This document shows positions 43,925 to 52,162 of a stretch of DNA of 64,000 nt, one piece after another; positions within the stretch are counted from its first letter, which is position 1, and each line of letters opens with the position of its first letter. The notes beneath the pieces were generated by a model. The model had not been told where the DNA came from. It ran no database searches and worked only from the letters and a program-made list of their open reading frames with translations. Source of the DNA: Kribbella sindirgiensis (GTDB lineage Bacteria; Actinomycetota; Actinomycetes; Propionibacteriales; Kribbellaceae); NCBI RefSeq assembly GCF_004331435.1, contig NZ_SJKA01000012.1:124001-188000 (forward strand). The letters are read 5' to 3'. Position numbers and translations under genes: made by a program.

Positions 43925-46579
43925 ATGGCCCTGAAAATCGCTTCTCGCTTCCGCCGGCTGCTGCAGCGCCCCGGCTCGATCGATCTCGGCCCGTACGAAC
44001 GGCTCACCCAGCTGGTCGGCGAGGCGGAGGACTCGGTCGTCGACCTGACCGACGAAGAGCTCACCGAGGCGGTCGCGGAACTCCGCACCACCGGCGGGCT
44101 GCACGAGGACGAGCAGATCGAGTTCCTCGCGCTGGCCCGGGACGCGGGTAAACGGGCGATCGGCGAGCGGGCGTTCGACGGCCAGGTCGTCGGCGCGCTG
44201 GCGATGCTGCAGGGCCGGGTCGTCGAGATGGCGACCGGTGAAGGCAAGACGCTGGCGGGCGCGATCGCTGCGGCCGGGTACGCCGTGGGCGGGCGCAAGG
44301 TGCATGTGCTGGCGGTGAACGACTACCTGGCCAAGCGCGACGCCGAGTGGATGGGTCCGGTGTACGAGCTGCTCGGTGTCACCGTGTCGCACGTCGGGCA
44401 GGCGTCTACGCCGGAGGAGCGTCGGGAGGCGTACCAGGCGGAGGTCTGCTACGTGCCGGTCAGCGAGATCGGGTTCGACGTACTGCGGGATCGTCTCGTC
44501 ACCGATGTCGCGGACCGGGTGACCGTCGAGGCGGACGTGGCGCTCGTGGACGAGGCCGACTCCGTGCTGATCGACGAGGCCCGGGTCCCGATGGTGCTCG
44601 CCGGCGCGACGCGGAACGAGGCGCTCGACGACGACGTCGTCCAGCTGGTCCGCACACTGCGCGCAGGCGTCGACTACGAGATCGACGGCGACGGCCGGAC
44701 AGTCGCCCTCACCGACCGAGGCACCGACAAGGTAGAACAAGCCCTCGGCGAACGCGCCGAGGCAGAAGCAGTCGAGGCAGAAGCGGCCGAGGCTGCCGAT
44801 GACGTGACCGACGCGGACCAGGCGGACGAGGCCGACACCGACACCGACACCGACGAAGCTGTGTCGGATGACGAGGTTGTGGAGGAGGTTGAGCGGGCGC
44901 GGTTCAACTTGTATGACGACGAGAATCTGGATCGGCTGACTCAGGTGAACGTCGCGTTGCACGCCGAGGTGTTGTTGCGGAAGGACGTCGACTACCTGGT
45001 GCGGGACGGCAAGGTCAGTCTGATCAACAACAACCGCGGCCGGATCGCGAAGCTGCAGCGCTGGCCCGACGGTCTGCAGGCCGCGGTCGAGGCGAAGGAA
45101 GCGGTCCCGGTCAGCGACTCCGGCGAGATCCTGGACAGCATCACCGTCCAGGCGCTGATCAAGCGGTACAAGTCGCTCTGCGGCATGACCGGCACCGCGG
45201 TCGTCGTCGGCGAGTCGCTCCAGGAGTTCTACGACGTCGAGGTCGCCGTCGTCCCGCCGAACAACCCGAACATCCGCAAGGACGACCAGGACCGCCTTTA
45301 CCTGACCGTCGACCAGAAGAACGCCGCGCTGGTCAAGCACATCGGCGAGGTGCACGAGACCGGCCGGCCGATCCTGATCGGGACCCACAGCGTCGAGGAG
45401 TCCGAGCAGCTCAGCGACAAGCTCGAAGCGGCCGGCATCGACCACGTCGTACTGAACGCGAAGAACGACGCCGAGGAGGCGGCGATCATCGCGGAGGCCG
45501 GTGTGCCGGGGACGGTGACCGTGTCGACGCAGATGGCCGGCCGCGGTACCGACATTCGGCTGGGCGGCAAGGACGAGACCCACGACAAGGACAAGGCCCT
45601 CGAACTCGGCGGCCTGTACGTCGTCGGCACCGGCCTGCACGCGTCGCGGCGGCTCGACGACCAGCTGCGCGGCCGCGCCGGCCGGCAGGGTGACCCGGGC
45701 GGGTCGCTGTTCTTCGCGAGCCTCGCCGACGAGCTCGTCACGCGGTACTCCGTCTCGTCCGGCCTCCGCCCGCACCCGGACGCTACCGGCCGGCTCACGG
45801 ACCGCAAGTCGATCGGCATGCTCGAGCACGCGCAGCGGGTCGCGGACGGCGCGAACGCGGAGCTGCACCGCACCACGTGGCAGTACAACCGGCTCACGGG
45901 ACAGCAGCGGGCGATCCTGCTTGAGACCCGCGAGAAGGTGCTGACCGAGGACCTGGCCGCGGACGAGCTCGCCGAGCGCGCCAAGGAGCGGTACGACGAA
46001 CTGGTCGACGAGGTCGGCGAGGACGTGGTGAAGGCGGCGGCGCGGCGGATCGCGCTGCGGCATCTCGACCGGCGCTGGACCGACCACCTGGCGTACCTGG
46101 CGGACCTGCGGGAGGGCATCCACCTGCGGTCGCTGGCCGGCGGCATCGTGCACCTGAAGCCGATCGACGAGTTCAACAAGTCGGCGATCGCGTCGTTCGA
46201 CACGCTCATCGAGGACTCCTGGAAGGACGCGGCCGAGACGTTCGCGGACGCGGAGATCACCGCCGACGGGCTGGACGAGGAGAACAGCGGGATCCCGCGG
46301 CCGACCGCGACCTGGACGTACCTGGTCAACGACAACCCGTTCGGCACCGAGGCGGACCGGATCCTCGGCCGCCTGCGGAACGCGATCAAGCCCGAGTCGG
46401 TCGCCGAGTCCGAGGAACTCCTCGCCGAGCAGTTCGACGAAGACGACCTCCCCGCGGAACTCCGCGACGCCGACGACGATGACCTCCCCGAAGAACTCCG
46501 CGACGCGGACACCGATGACGCGGGCGAGGCCGACGAGGCGGACGACGCCGACGGCGCGGGTAAGGGTTCTCGGAAGTAG
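43925..46579 (+). CDS. secA2: Accessory preprotein translocase ATPase SecA2, with acidic insert
   Basis: 884 residues. SecA-type motor: Walker A MATGEGKTLAG (GEGKT at 105-109), HVLAVNDYLAKRDAEWM, VDEADSVLIDEARVP, CGMTGTAVVVGE, STQMAGRGTDIRLGG and DQLRGRAGRQGDPG. It lacks the C-terminal zinc-binding SecB-type tail, and by size and sequence fits actinobacterial SecA2, which exports a subset of proteins. Unusual features are an acidic low-complexity insert at about 277-324 and an acidic C-terminal tail with a repeated DDLPxELRDAD unit (about 838-858). Single-gene unit, followed by a strong hairpin. Confidence 0.93.
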   Translation: MALKIASRFRRLLQRPGSIDLGPYERLTQLVGEAEDSVVDLTDEELTEAVAELRTTGGLHEDEQIEFLALARDAGKRAIGERAFDGQVVGALAMLQGRVVEMATGEGKTLAGAIAAAGYAVGGRKVHVLAVNDYLAKRDAEWMGPVYELLGVTVSHVGQASTPEERREAYQAEVCYVPVSEIGFDVLRDRLVTDVADRVTVEADVALVDEADSVLIDEARVPMVLAGATRNEALDDDVVQLVRTLRAGVDYEIDGDGRTVALTDRGTDKVEQALGERAEAEAVEAEAAEAADDVTDADQADEADTDTDTDEAVSDDEVVEEVERARFNLYDDENLDRLTQVNVALHAEVLLRKDVDYLVRDGKVSLINNNRGRIAKLQRWPDGLQAAVEAKEAVPVSDSGEILDSITVQALIKRYKSLCGMTGTAVVVGESLQEFYDVEVAVVPPNNPNIRKDDQDRLYLTVDQKNAALVKHIGEVHETGRPILIGTHSVEESEQLSDKLEAAGIDHVVLNAKNDAEEAAIIAEAGVPGTVTVSTQMAGRGTDIRLGGKDETHDKDKALELGGLYVVGTGLHASRRLDDQLRGRAGRQGDPGGSLFFASLADELVTRYSVSSGLRPHPDATGRLTDRKSIGMLEHAQRVADGANAELHRTTWQYNRLTGQQRAILLETREKVLTEDLAADELAERAKERYDELVDEVGEDVVKAAARRIALRHLDRRWTDHLAYLADLREGIHLRSLAGGIVHLKPIDEFNKSAIASFDTLIEDSWKDAAETFADAEITADGLDEENSGIPRPTATWTYLVNDNPFGTEADRILGRLRNAIKPESVAESEELLAEQFDEDDLPAELRDADDDDLPEELRDADTDDAGEADEADDADGAGKGSRK

Positions 46580-46588
46580 CCCGGATCT

Positions 46589-46665
46589 CCAGGCCATCAC
46601 AATCGGTGGCGACGGACGCGCGTAGGCGTGCGCCCCGCCGCGGGCCGGCACTTGTGATGGCCTGG
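46589..46665. terminator. Long hairpin after secA2
   Basis: CCAGGCCATCACAA (46589-46602) and its exact complement (46652-46665) enclose a 49-base GC-rich loop which itself can pair. It begins 10 bases after the secA2 stop. No T-run follows, so it may be a rho-independent-like terminator, a message-stabilising structure or a protein site. Confidence 0.55.
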
Positions 46666-46746
46666 GGGTCGGCTTCGACTTTGGTCTAGGGCGGGGTGGC
46701 CGTCGGCTCGATGCCGGGCGGCGGCTCGGTGGGCGACGCTCTCGTC

Positions 46747-47628
46747 ATGCCCACGCACAAAGGTCCTTGGCTTCTCGTCTTCGACATCGCCGTGCCGCTC
46801 GGGCTGTTCTACGGGCTCAAGGCGCTCGGTGTGAGTGACTTGACTGCGTTGCTCGTCGGCGTGGTCCCGGGGCTGATCAGTTCGGCGGTGTCGTTCGCGC
46901 GCACTCGGCGTACCGACCTGGTCGGGATGGCTGTCGTGCTGAGCATGGTGGCGAGCTCGGTGGTCGCGCTGATGGGTGGGGACGCGCGCCTGCTGCTCGT
47001 CCGCAACGCGTGGATCAGCCTGCCGTTCGCAGGTATCACGTTGTGGTCGTTGCGGCACCCGCGGCCGCTCACGTTCGTCGTGACGCTGGCGATGATGCCG
47101 CGGCGGGCGCGCGTGATGGAGCAGCTGTGGGAGACGAACGCGCGCTTCCGGGACGCGTGGAAGTGGATCACCGTGTGGTGGGGGATCGCGACGATCGCCG
47201 ACGGCATCGTGCGGGTGATCGTGGCGTACACGTTGCCGATCTCTGTCGTCCCCGCGACCGACCCGGTCATCACGATCGCCACCATCGTCGTCCTTCAGGT
47301 CCCGACCATCGTCCCGCTCCGCCGCAGCGGTACGTGGCACCGCGTGTTCGCCCCCCGGCGCTCTACAGTCGGGTGGGTGACCGATGACTACGTTTCGCAG
47401 GAGCGCATGCGTGAGTTGATCGACGGTGGCGCGGCGACGCCGATGCTGGCCGGGATGGACGTCGGCCCGACCTTCTACGACGAACGCTGGTGGTATGTCC
47501 CGGCCGAGGCCGCGGAGGACGCCGACTACCAGCAGGCCGACGAGGCGAAGGCGGCACGGTTCGACAGCCTTCGGCGCCGCTCGGAAGCCGCTGATCGGGT
47601 GCAGGCCGAGCTGGACGGCCGGCGATGA
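46747..47628 (+). CDS. VC0807-like multi-pass membrane protein
   Basis: 293 residues from the ATG at 46747 (GTG at 46696 and ATG at 46711 are alternatives). About five membrane segments lie in the first 180 residues: LLVFDIAVPLGLFYGLKALG, LLVGVVPGLISSAVSFART, GMAVVLSMVASSVVALMGG and later WWGIATIADGIVRVIVAY. The first half resembles the VC0807 family of unknown role. The C-terminal 110 residues are soluble and end DRVQAELDGRR. The stop overlaps the next gene (ATGA). A decayed copy of its 3' end occurs about 1 kb downstream. Confidence 0.7.
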   Translation: MPTHKGPWLLVFDIAVPLGLFYGLKALGVSDLTALLVGVVPGLISSAVSFARTRRTDLVGMAVVLSMVASSVVALMGGDARLLLVRNAWISLPFAGITLWSLRHPRPLTFVVTLAMMPRRARVMEQLWETNARFRDAWKWITVWWGIATIADGIVRVIVAYTLPISVVPATDPVITIATIVVLQVPTIVPLRRSGTWHRVFAPRRSTVGWVTDDYVSQERMRELIDGGAATPMLAGMDVGPTFYDERWWYVPAEAAEDADYQQADEAKAARFDSLRRRSEAADRVQAELDGRR

Positions 47629-48566
47629 CACCGACGATGCCTCGGGATCCGAGGACCTACCGTGGCGAGCCCAGCCGTGACGAGCTCGTCGCAGCGCAGC
47701 AGGTGGTGGACATGTTCGCCTCCGAGGCGCTGCTGGCCCTGGATCGTTTCGAGCGATCGTTCCCGGCGACGGCGACCGACCGGGAGCGTCAGGTCGCGGA
47801 CCGGCTCGCGTACTGGTGGCAGAAGCTCGAGTTGGACGAGGCACGACCGGATCCGCGCGGATCCGACGCCGAGCAGATCCTCGGGGTAGCGGCCGACCTG
47901 TCGCGCGACCCCGAGAACCAGTGGGGCGTGAGCATCGAGTACGCGTCAGCGTACGCAGCCAACCTGGCTGTGATGGAGGGCCGGATGTCTCCTGTCACCA
48001 CGGTCGCCGACCTGCGAACAAGGTTCGAGGAGGCGTACGGCGGCCAGGCGAGCGAGCCGGAGCGGGCCGACGACTGGCTGGGCCAGTCGCTGACCCGACT
48101 CGGGCGCGCGAGTGTCCTGCGGGACGTGATCGCCGAGGGTGCGCGGGTCGGCGCGAGCGAGGCGCTCCACGAGGCGGCCGACGAGCTGGTTCGGCAGGGG
48201 CAGCGGTTGATGGACGACCGGCGCGAACTGGCAGTCCAGCAGGAGGTGCAGCCTGAGAACCACGGGGTCCGTTGGCACGCAAGGAACTTTGCCGCCGCCG
48301 CGGCCTACGGCTGGGGTATGACTGCGGCCGACTCGGTCGTGGCCTACGCGGCCATGAACCTCGCCACGGGTTTCTACGCCGTGAGCGCCTGGAACGAACG
48401 GCGCGATCAGCGCACCGCGTTCGAACATCGCCTCGACCCGGCGCAGGCTCAGCTCCGCTCCGTCCGTACCGACCTGATCAACAACCTCGACGAGGCCGGC
48501 GCAGTGACCCGTCGCAACGCCGGTGCCCTCCGTAACTCCAACCGCCCCACCGGACCATCCCGATGA
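47625..48566 (+). CDS. Unknown protein, first of a tandem paralog pair
   Basis: 313 residues, no family recognised. Conserved with its neighbour: PSRDELVAAQQVVDMFASEA, DRLAYWWQKLELDEARPDP, GSDAEQILGVAADLSRDP, LTRLGRASVLRDVIAEGA, and LDPAQAQLRSVRTDLINNL near the end, followed by NRPTGPSR. The region at about 215-255 (AAAAYGWGMTAADSVVAYAAMNLATGFY) is the most divergent and weakly hydrophobic. It is translation-coupled to the membrane protein upstream. Confidence 0.7.
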   Translation: MTPTMPRDPRTYRGEPSRDELVAAQQVVDMFASEALLALDRFERSFPATATDRERQVADRLAYWWQKLELDEARPDPRGSDAEQILGVAADLSRDPENQWGVSIEYASAYAANLAVMEGRMSPVTTVADLRTRFEEAYGGQASEPERADDWLGQSLTRLGRASVLRDVIAEGARVGASEALHEAADELVRQGQRLMDDRRELAVQQEVQPENHGVRWHARNFAAAAAYGWGMTAADSVVAYAAMNLATGFYAVSAWNERRDQRTAFEHRLDPAQAQLRSVRTDLINNLDEAGAVTRRNAGALRNSNRPTGPSR

Positions 48567-48612
48567 CCGCGGAGGCGGTCGTGCGGGTCCGGGCCGAGTT
48601 GGACCGTCGGCG

Positions 48613-49548
48613 ATGAGTCCGCGGGCCGAACTGCAGGAGCCGAGCCGGGACGAGCTCGTCGCTGCGCAGCAGGTCGTGGATCTGTTCGCTGCCGAGGCGC
48701 TGCTCGCCATCGACCGGTACGAGCAGTCGTTTCCGGCGGGTGCGCCCGACAAGGAACGGCGTACGGCGGACCGGCTGGCGCACTGGTGGCGCAAGCTCGG
48801 GCTGGACGACGTACGCCTGGATCCGGAGGGAACCGACGCCGAGCAGATCCTGGTGGCGGCGTCCGATCTGGCGCTCGACCCGAGGAACCACTGGGGGCTG
48901 AGCCTCGAGGAGGCATCCGCTCAGGCTGTGAACCGGGCGGCGATGGACGGCCGAACCATGCCGACCACGACCATCGCGGACCTCCGGGAGAACTTCGAGA
49001 GCGCGTACGGCGGGCGCGTGGATCTGCCCGACCGGGACGACGAATGGATCGCGCAGTCGCTGACCCGGCTGGCGCGGGCGAGCGTTCTGCGGGACGTGAT
49101 CGCGGAGGGCGCGCAGATCCGGGTGAGCGAACCGCTGCGGGCCGCGGCCGACGACATGGTCCGGCAAGGTCAGCAACTGATGGACGACCGGCTCCATCTC
49201 GCCCGGCGTCAAGAGGCGCCGATCAGTCGGCGCCCGCTGATCGCCCGGCAGGCGAAGATCAGCTCGCTGTACTTCGCGTACAGCATGGGTGTGGAGCTTA
49301 CCGGTGCGCCGTTGTGGGCCGAGCTGCTGATGAAGACGCCCGCGATGGCGGTGCTCTTCAAGGAGACTCGCGACGCCTGGCGAGAGCACGATCACGCGGT
49401 CGCGACCCGGCTGGACCCCGCCCAGGCCCAGCTCCGCTCCGTCCGCAAGGGCATCGCCGACTCCCTCGACACCCCCACCCCCGCCACCCGCCGCGACACC
49501 CGAGCCATCCGCAGTACCCACAACCGCCCCACCGGCCCAACCCGCTAA
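48613..49548 (+). CDS. Unknown protein, second of a tandem paralog pair
   Basis: 311 residues. Aligns with the preceding gene over its whole length (SRDELVAAQQVVDLFAAEA, DRLAHWWRKLGLDDVRLDP, GTDAEQILVAASDLALDP, ARASVLRDVIAEGA, LDPAQAQLRSVRKGI, NRPTGPTR). The part that differs most is again about residues 200-250. The start at 48613 follows a short stretch that resembles the 3' end of the VC0807-like gene. No motif suggests a catalytic role. Confidence 0.7.
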   Translation: MSPRAELQEPSRDELVAAQQVVDLFAAEALLAIDRYEQSFPAGAPDKERRTADRLAHWWRKLGLDDVRLDPEGTDAEQILVAASDLALDPRNHWGLSLEEASAQAVNRAAMDGRTMPTTTIADLRENFESAYGGRVDLPDRDDEWIAQSLTRLARASVLRDVIAEGAQIRVSEPLRAAADDMVRQGQQLMDDRLHLARRQEAPISRRPLIARQAKISSLYFAYSMGVELTGAPLWAELLMKTPAMAVLFKETRDAWREHDHAVATRLDPAQAQLRSVRKGIADSLDTPTPATRRDTRAIRSTHNRPTGPTR

Positions 49549-49630
49549 CCCACCCCGCCCGCCGCGGGGTTGCTTGGTGGTGGGGTGCGGGGTTCGGCGG
49601 GGTGTCGGTGGGGGTGGATAGGCTTCTGGG

Positions 49631-50998
49631 GTGAGTGATGGGTTGTTCGATCTTCCGGGGGCGCCCGCGCCTGCCCGTGGTGGCGGGAGTCTGGCGGATG
49701 CGGACCACACCGCGGCTCCGCTGGCGGTGCGGATGCGGCCGCGCAGTCTGGACGAGCTGGTAGGTCAGCAGCATCTGCTGGCGCCCGGCTCGCCGTTGCG
49801 TCGGCTGGTGGAGGGCGATCAGCCCATGTCGCTGTTGCTCTGGGGCCCTCCGGGGACGGGGAAGACGACGATCGCGGCGGTCGTCTCGCACCAGACCAAC
49901 CGGAAGTTCGTGGAGCTGTCGGCGGTCACCGCTGGGGTGAAGGACGTCCGGCAGGTGATCGACGCTGCCCGGCGCGATCTGTCCCGCGCGACCGGTGCGG
50001 TCGAGACCGTGCTGTTCATCGACGAGGTCCACCGCTTCACGAAGGCTCAGCAGGACGCGCTCCTGCCAGGCGTCGAGAACCGGTGGGTCACCCTGGTCGC
50101 GGCGACCACCGAGAACCCGTTCTTCTCCGTCATCTCACCGCTGCTCTCGCGCAGTCTGCTGCTGACGCTGGAGTCGCTGACCGACGACGACATCGCCGTA
50201 CTGCTCGATCGGGCGCTGACCGACGAGCGCGGCCTGAACGGCGAGTTCGAGCTGGCCGAGGACTCCCGGGACCATCTGCTGCGGATGGCCGGGGGCGACG
50301 CCCGCCGCGCGCTCACCTACCTGGAAGCGGCCGCGGGTGGAGCGCGGGCCAAGGACGCGAAGGTCATCGACCTGAAGACGCTGGAGACGGCGGTCGACCG
50401 GGCCGCGGTCCGGTACGACCGGGCCGGGGATCAGCACTACGACGTCACGTCCGCGATGATCAAGTCGATCCGCGGGTCGGACGTGGACGCGGCGATGCAC
50501 TATCTGGCCCGGATGATCGAGGCGGGGGAGGACCCGCGGTTCATCGCGCGCCGGCTGGTGATCTCGGCCAGCGAGGACATCGGGATGGGCGACCCGACCG
50601 CGCTCGGGGTCGCGATCGCGGCCGCCGAGGCGGTGCAGCTGATCGGGATGCCGGAGGCGCGGATCAACCTCGCCCAGGCGGTCGTCGCGCTCGCGCTGGC
50701 GCCGAAGTCGAACGCGGTGATCATGGCCGTCGACGCGGCGATCGCGGACGTGAAGGCGGGCAAGGTCGGCCCGGTCCCGCCGCACCTGCGGGACGCGCAC
50801 TACGCCGGCGCGAAGAAGATCGGCCACGGGTCCTCGTACCAGTACTCCCACGACGACCCGCGCGGTGTGCTCCCGCAGCAGTACGCGCCGGACGTGATCG
50901 ACGGCACCGACTACTACAAACCCACCCGTCGCGGCGGCGAAGCGGCGTACGCCGACCGGGTCGCCGCCATCCGCAAGATCCTCCGGGATCGCAAATGA
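49631..50998 (+). CDS. rarA: Replication-associated recombination protein A (AAA+ ATPase)
   Basis: 455 residues. AAA+ clamp-loader-like protein of the MgsA/RarA/WRNIP1 family that acts at stalled replication forks. Walker A GPPGTGKTT is near residue 72, Walker B TVLFIDEVHRF near 125, and sensor region VAATTENPFFSVI follows; the C-terminal domain (SARRLVISASEDIG-like RRLVISASEDIGMGDP) forms tetramers. The start GTG at 49631 is six bases after TAGGCT, with no ribosome site, so a leaderless message is likely. It is coupled to the next gene by ATGA. Confidence 0.95.
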   Translation: MSDGLFDLPGAPAPARGGGSLADADHTAAPLAVRMRPRSLDELVGQQHLLAPGSPLRRLVEGDQPMSLLLWGPPGTGKTTIAAVVSHQTNRKFVELSAVTAGVKDVRQVIDAARRDLSRATGAVETVLFIDEVHRFTKAQQDALLPGVENRWVTLVAATTENPFFSVISPLLSRSLLLTLESLTDDDIAVLLDRALTDERGLNGEFELAEDSRDHLLRMAGGDARRALTYLEAAAGGARAKDAKVIDLKTLETAVDRAAVRYDRAGDQHYDVTSAMIKSIRGSDVDAAMHYLARMIEAGEDPRFIARRLVISASEDIGMGDPTALGVAIAAAEAVQLIGMPEARINLAQAVVALALAPKSNAVIMAVDAAIADVKAGKVGPVPPHLRDAHYAGAKKIGHGSSYQYSHDDPRGVLPQQYAPDVIDGTDYYKPTRRGGEAAYADRVAAIRKILRDRK

Positions 50999-51303
50999 GC
51001 CGTACCGAGGATCACGTGGCCGCCTTCAACCTGGCGGTGACGAGCGGCGCCTGGGAGGCGTTCGCCGATCGGTTCGCGCCGGACGCGACGATGCGGTTCG
51101 TGGGTGTTCCGGCCGGACCGTTCGAAGGGCGGACGGCGATCGCGGCGGCGTACCGGGAGAATCCGCCAGGCGAGACCATGACGCTCATCGAGGACGGCGA
51201 CGAACGGGCGCGTTTCCGCTGGTCAGGTGGTGGGACCGGCACGATGGAGCTGCGCTGGGCGCCGGACGGAGCCGTGCAGACACTCACCGTGAGCTTCGAT
51301 TGA
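50995..51303 (+). CDS. SnoaL/NTF2-like protein
   Basis: 102 residues. HVAAFNLAVTSGAWEAFADRFAPDATMRFVGV and GPFEGRTAIAAAYREN are typical of the SnoaL-like / NTF2-like cone fold; such proteins are isomerases, cyclases or of unknown role. It starts within the rarA stop (ATGA). Missing from simple longest-frame analysis because a longer frame in the same phase covers it. Confidence 0.82.
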   Translation: MSRTEDHVAAFNLAVTSGAWEAFADRFAPDATMRFVGVPAGPFEGRTAIAAAYRENPPGETMTLIEDGDERARFRWSGGGTGTMELRWAPDGAVQTLTVSFD

Positions 51304-51349
51304 AGCGTTCGAGTCGGTAAACTGCCTCGCGGCCTGGGGGCGGAAGGTA

Positions 51350-52012
51350 ATGGTTTTGAGGCAGCCCCATCCTCGGCATGTTCGTAAGCGTCCGCCGGTG
51401 CTGAAGCTCGGGGCGGCTGCGGCAACAGTCGCTGTCCTGGCAGCAGCGCTGTTCCTGTACCCGTTCAGGTCCGAGCACTCGGAGACCGGCCAGGTACCGC
51501 AAGCCGCCGGTTCCTCCAGCCCGACGGTCGATCGGTCGGAGGGTACGTCGCGATCGAGCGCGCGCCCGTCGCTCCCGGTCGGTAAGCCACTGAACCCGCT
51601 CGCGCCGCAGACCAGCGCCGGGTCCACGTCCAACGTCCCGCTGACCGGCCCGGGTACGAACAACCCGACCACCGCGGACCCCACCACAGGAACCCCACCC
51701 GGCACCCCGTCATCCAGCACCTCGTCGTCCAGCACCCCGGCACCCACCTCCCCGTCAAGCACCTCGACGACCACCACCCCGACGCAGCCGGCGACAACGA
51801 CCCCGTCGACCAGTACGCCGACTCCGCCTGCGACCACCGCCGTACCGTCGACCACTCCCAGCAGCACGCCCAGCACCACACCCGTCGTCTACCGGAACTG
51901 CGCCGAGGTCCGCGCCGCCGGGAAGGCACCGCTGTATCGCGGCGATCCCGGCTACACCCCGGCCCTCGACCGCAACGGTGACGGCATCGCCTGCGAGAAC
52001 GGCAACTCCTGA
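51350..52012 (+). CDS. Membrane-anchored Excalibur-domain protein
   Basis: 220 residues. A basic N-terminus is followed by one membrane segment (about 19-40), then about 130 residues of Thr/Ser/Pro-rich linker, and a C-terminal Excalibur domain: NCAEVRAAGKAPLYRGDPGY then DRNGDGIACE, with the calcium-binding DxDGDGxxCE-type motif and two cysteines. It is exposed outside the cell. GGAAGG lies just before the ATG at 51350. A strong hairpin follows the stop. Confidence 0.88.
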   Translation: MVLRQPHPRHVRKRPPVLKLGAAAATVAVLAAALFLYPFRSEHSETGQVPQAAGSSSPTVDRSEGTSRSSARPSLPVGKPLNPLAPQTSAGSTSNVPLTGPGTNNPTTADPTTGTPPGTPSSSTSSSSTPAPTSPSSTSTTTTPTQPATTTPSTSTPTPPATTAVPSTTPSSTPSTTPVVYRNCAEVRAAGKAPLYRGDPGYTPALDRNGDGIACENGNS

Positions 52013-52020
52013 CCCGCTGA

Positions 52021-52043
52021 GCCGGGCGTTTCAAACGCCCGGC
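52021..52043. terminator. Stem-loop after the Excalibur gene
   Basis: GCCGGGCGTT and AACGCCCGGC (10 base pairs) flank a 3-base loop, TCA. It starts 8 bases after the stop codon. A second GC hairpin follows. No T-run. Confidence 0.7.
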
Positions 52044-52162
52044 CGGGCCCTTGGTCCCCGGCGCTGATGCCGGAGGCCTCTCCCGCCGCGGGGCTCCGAA
52101 AGCTCCCCTGAAAGCATCCACATCCGGTGCTGGGGGAGCCCCGAGCCTTCTGGGGGGTCGTC

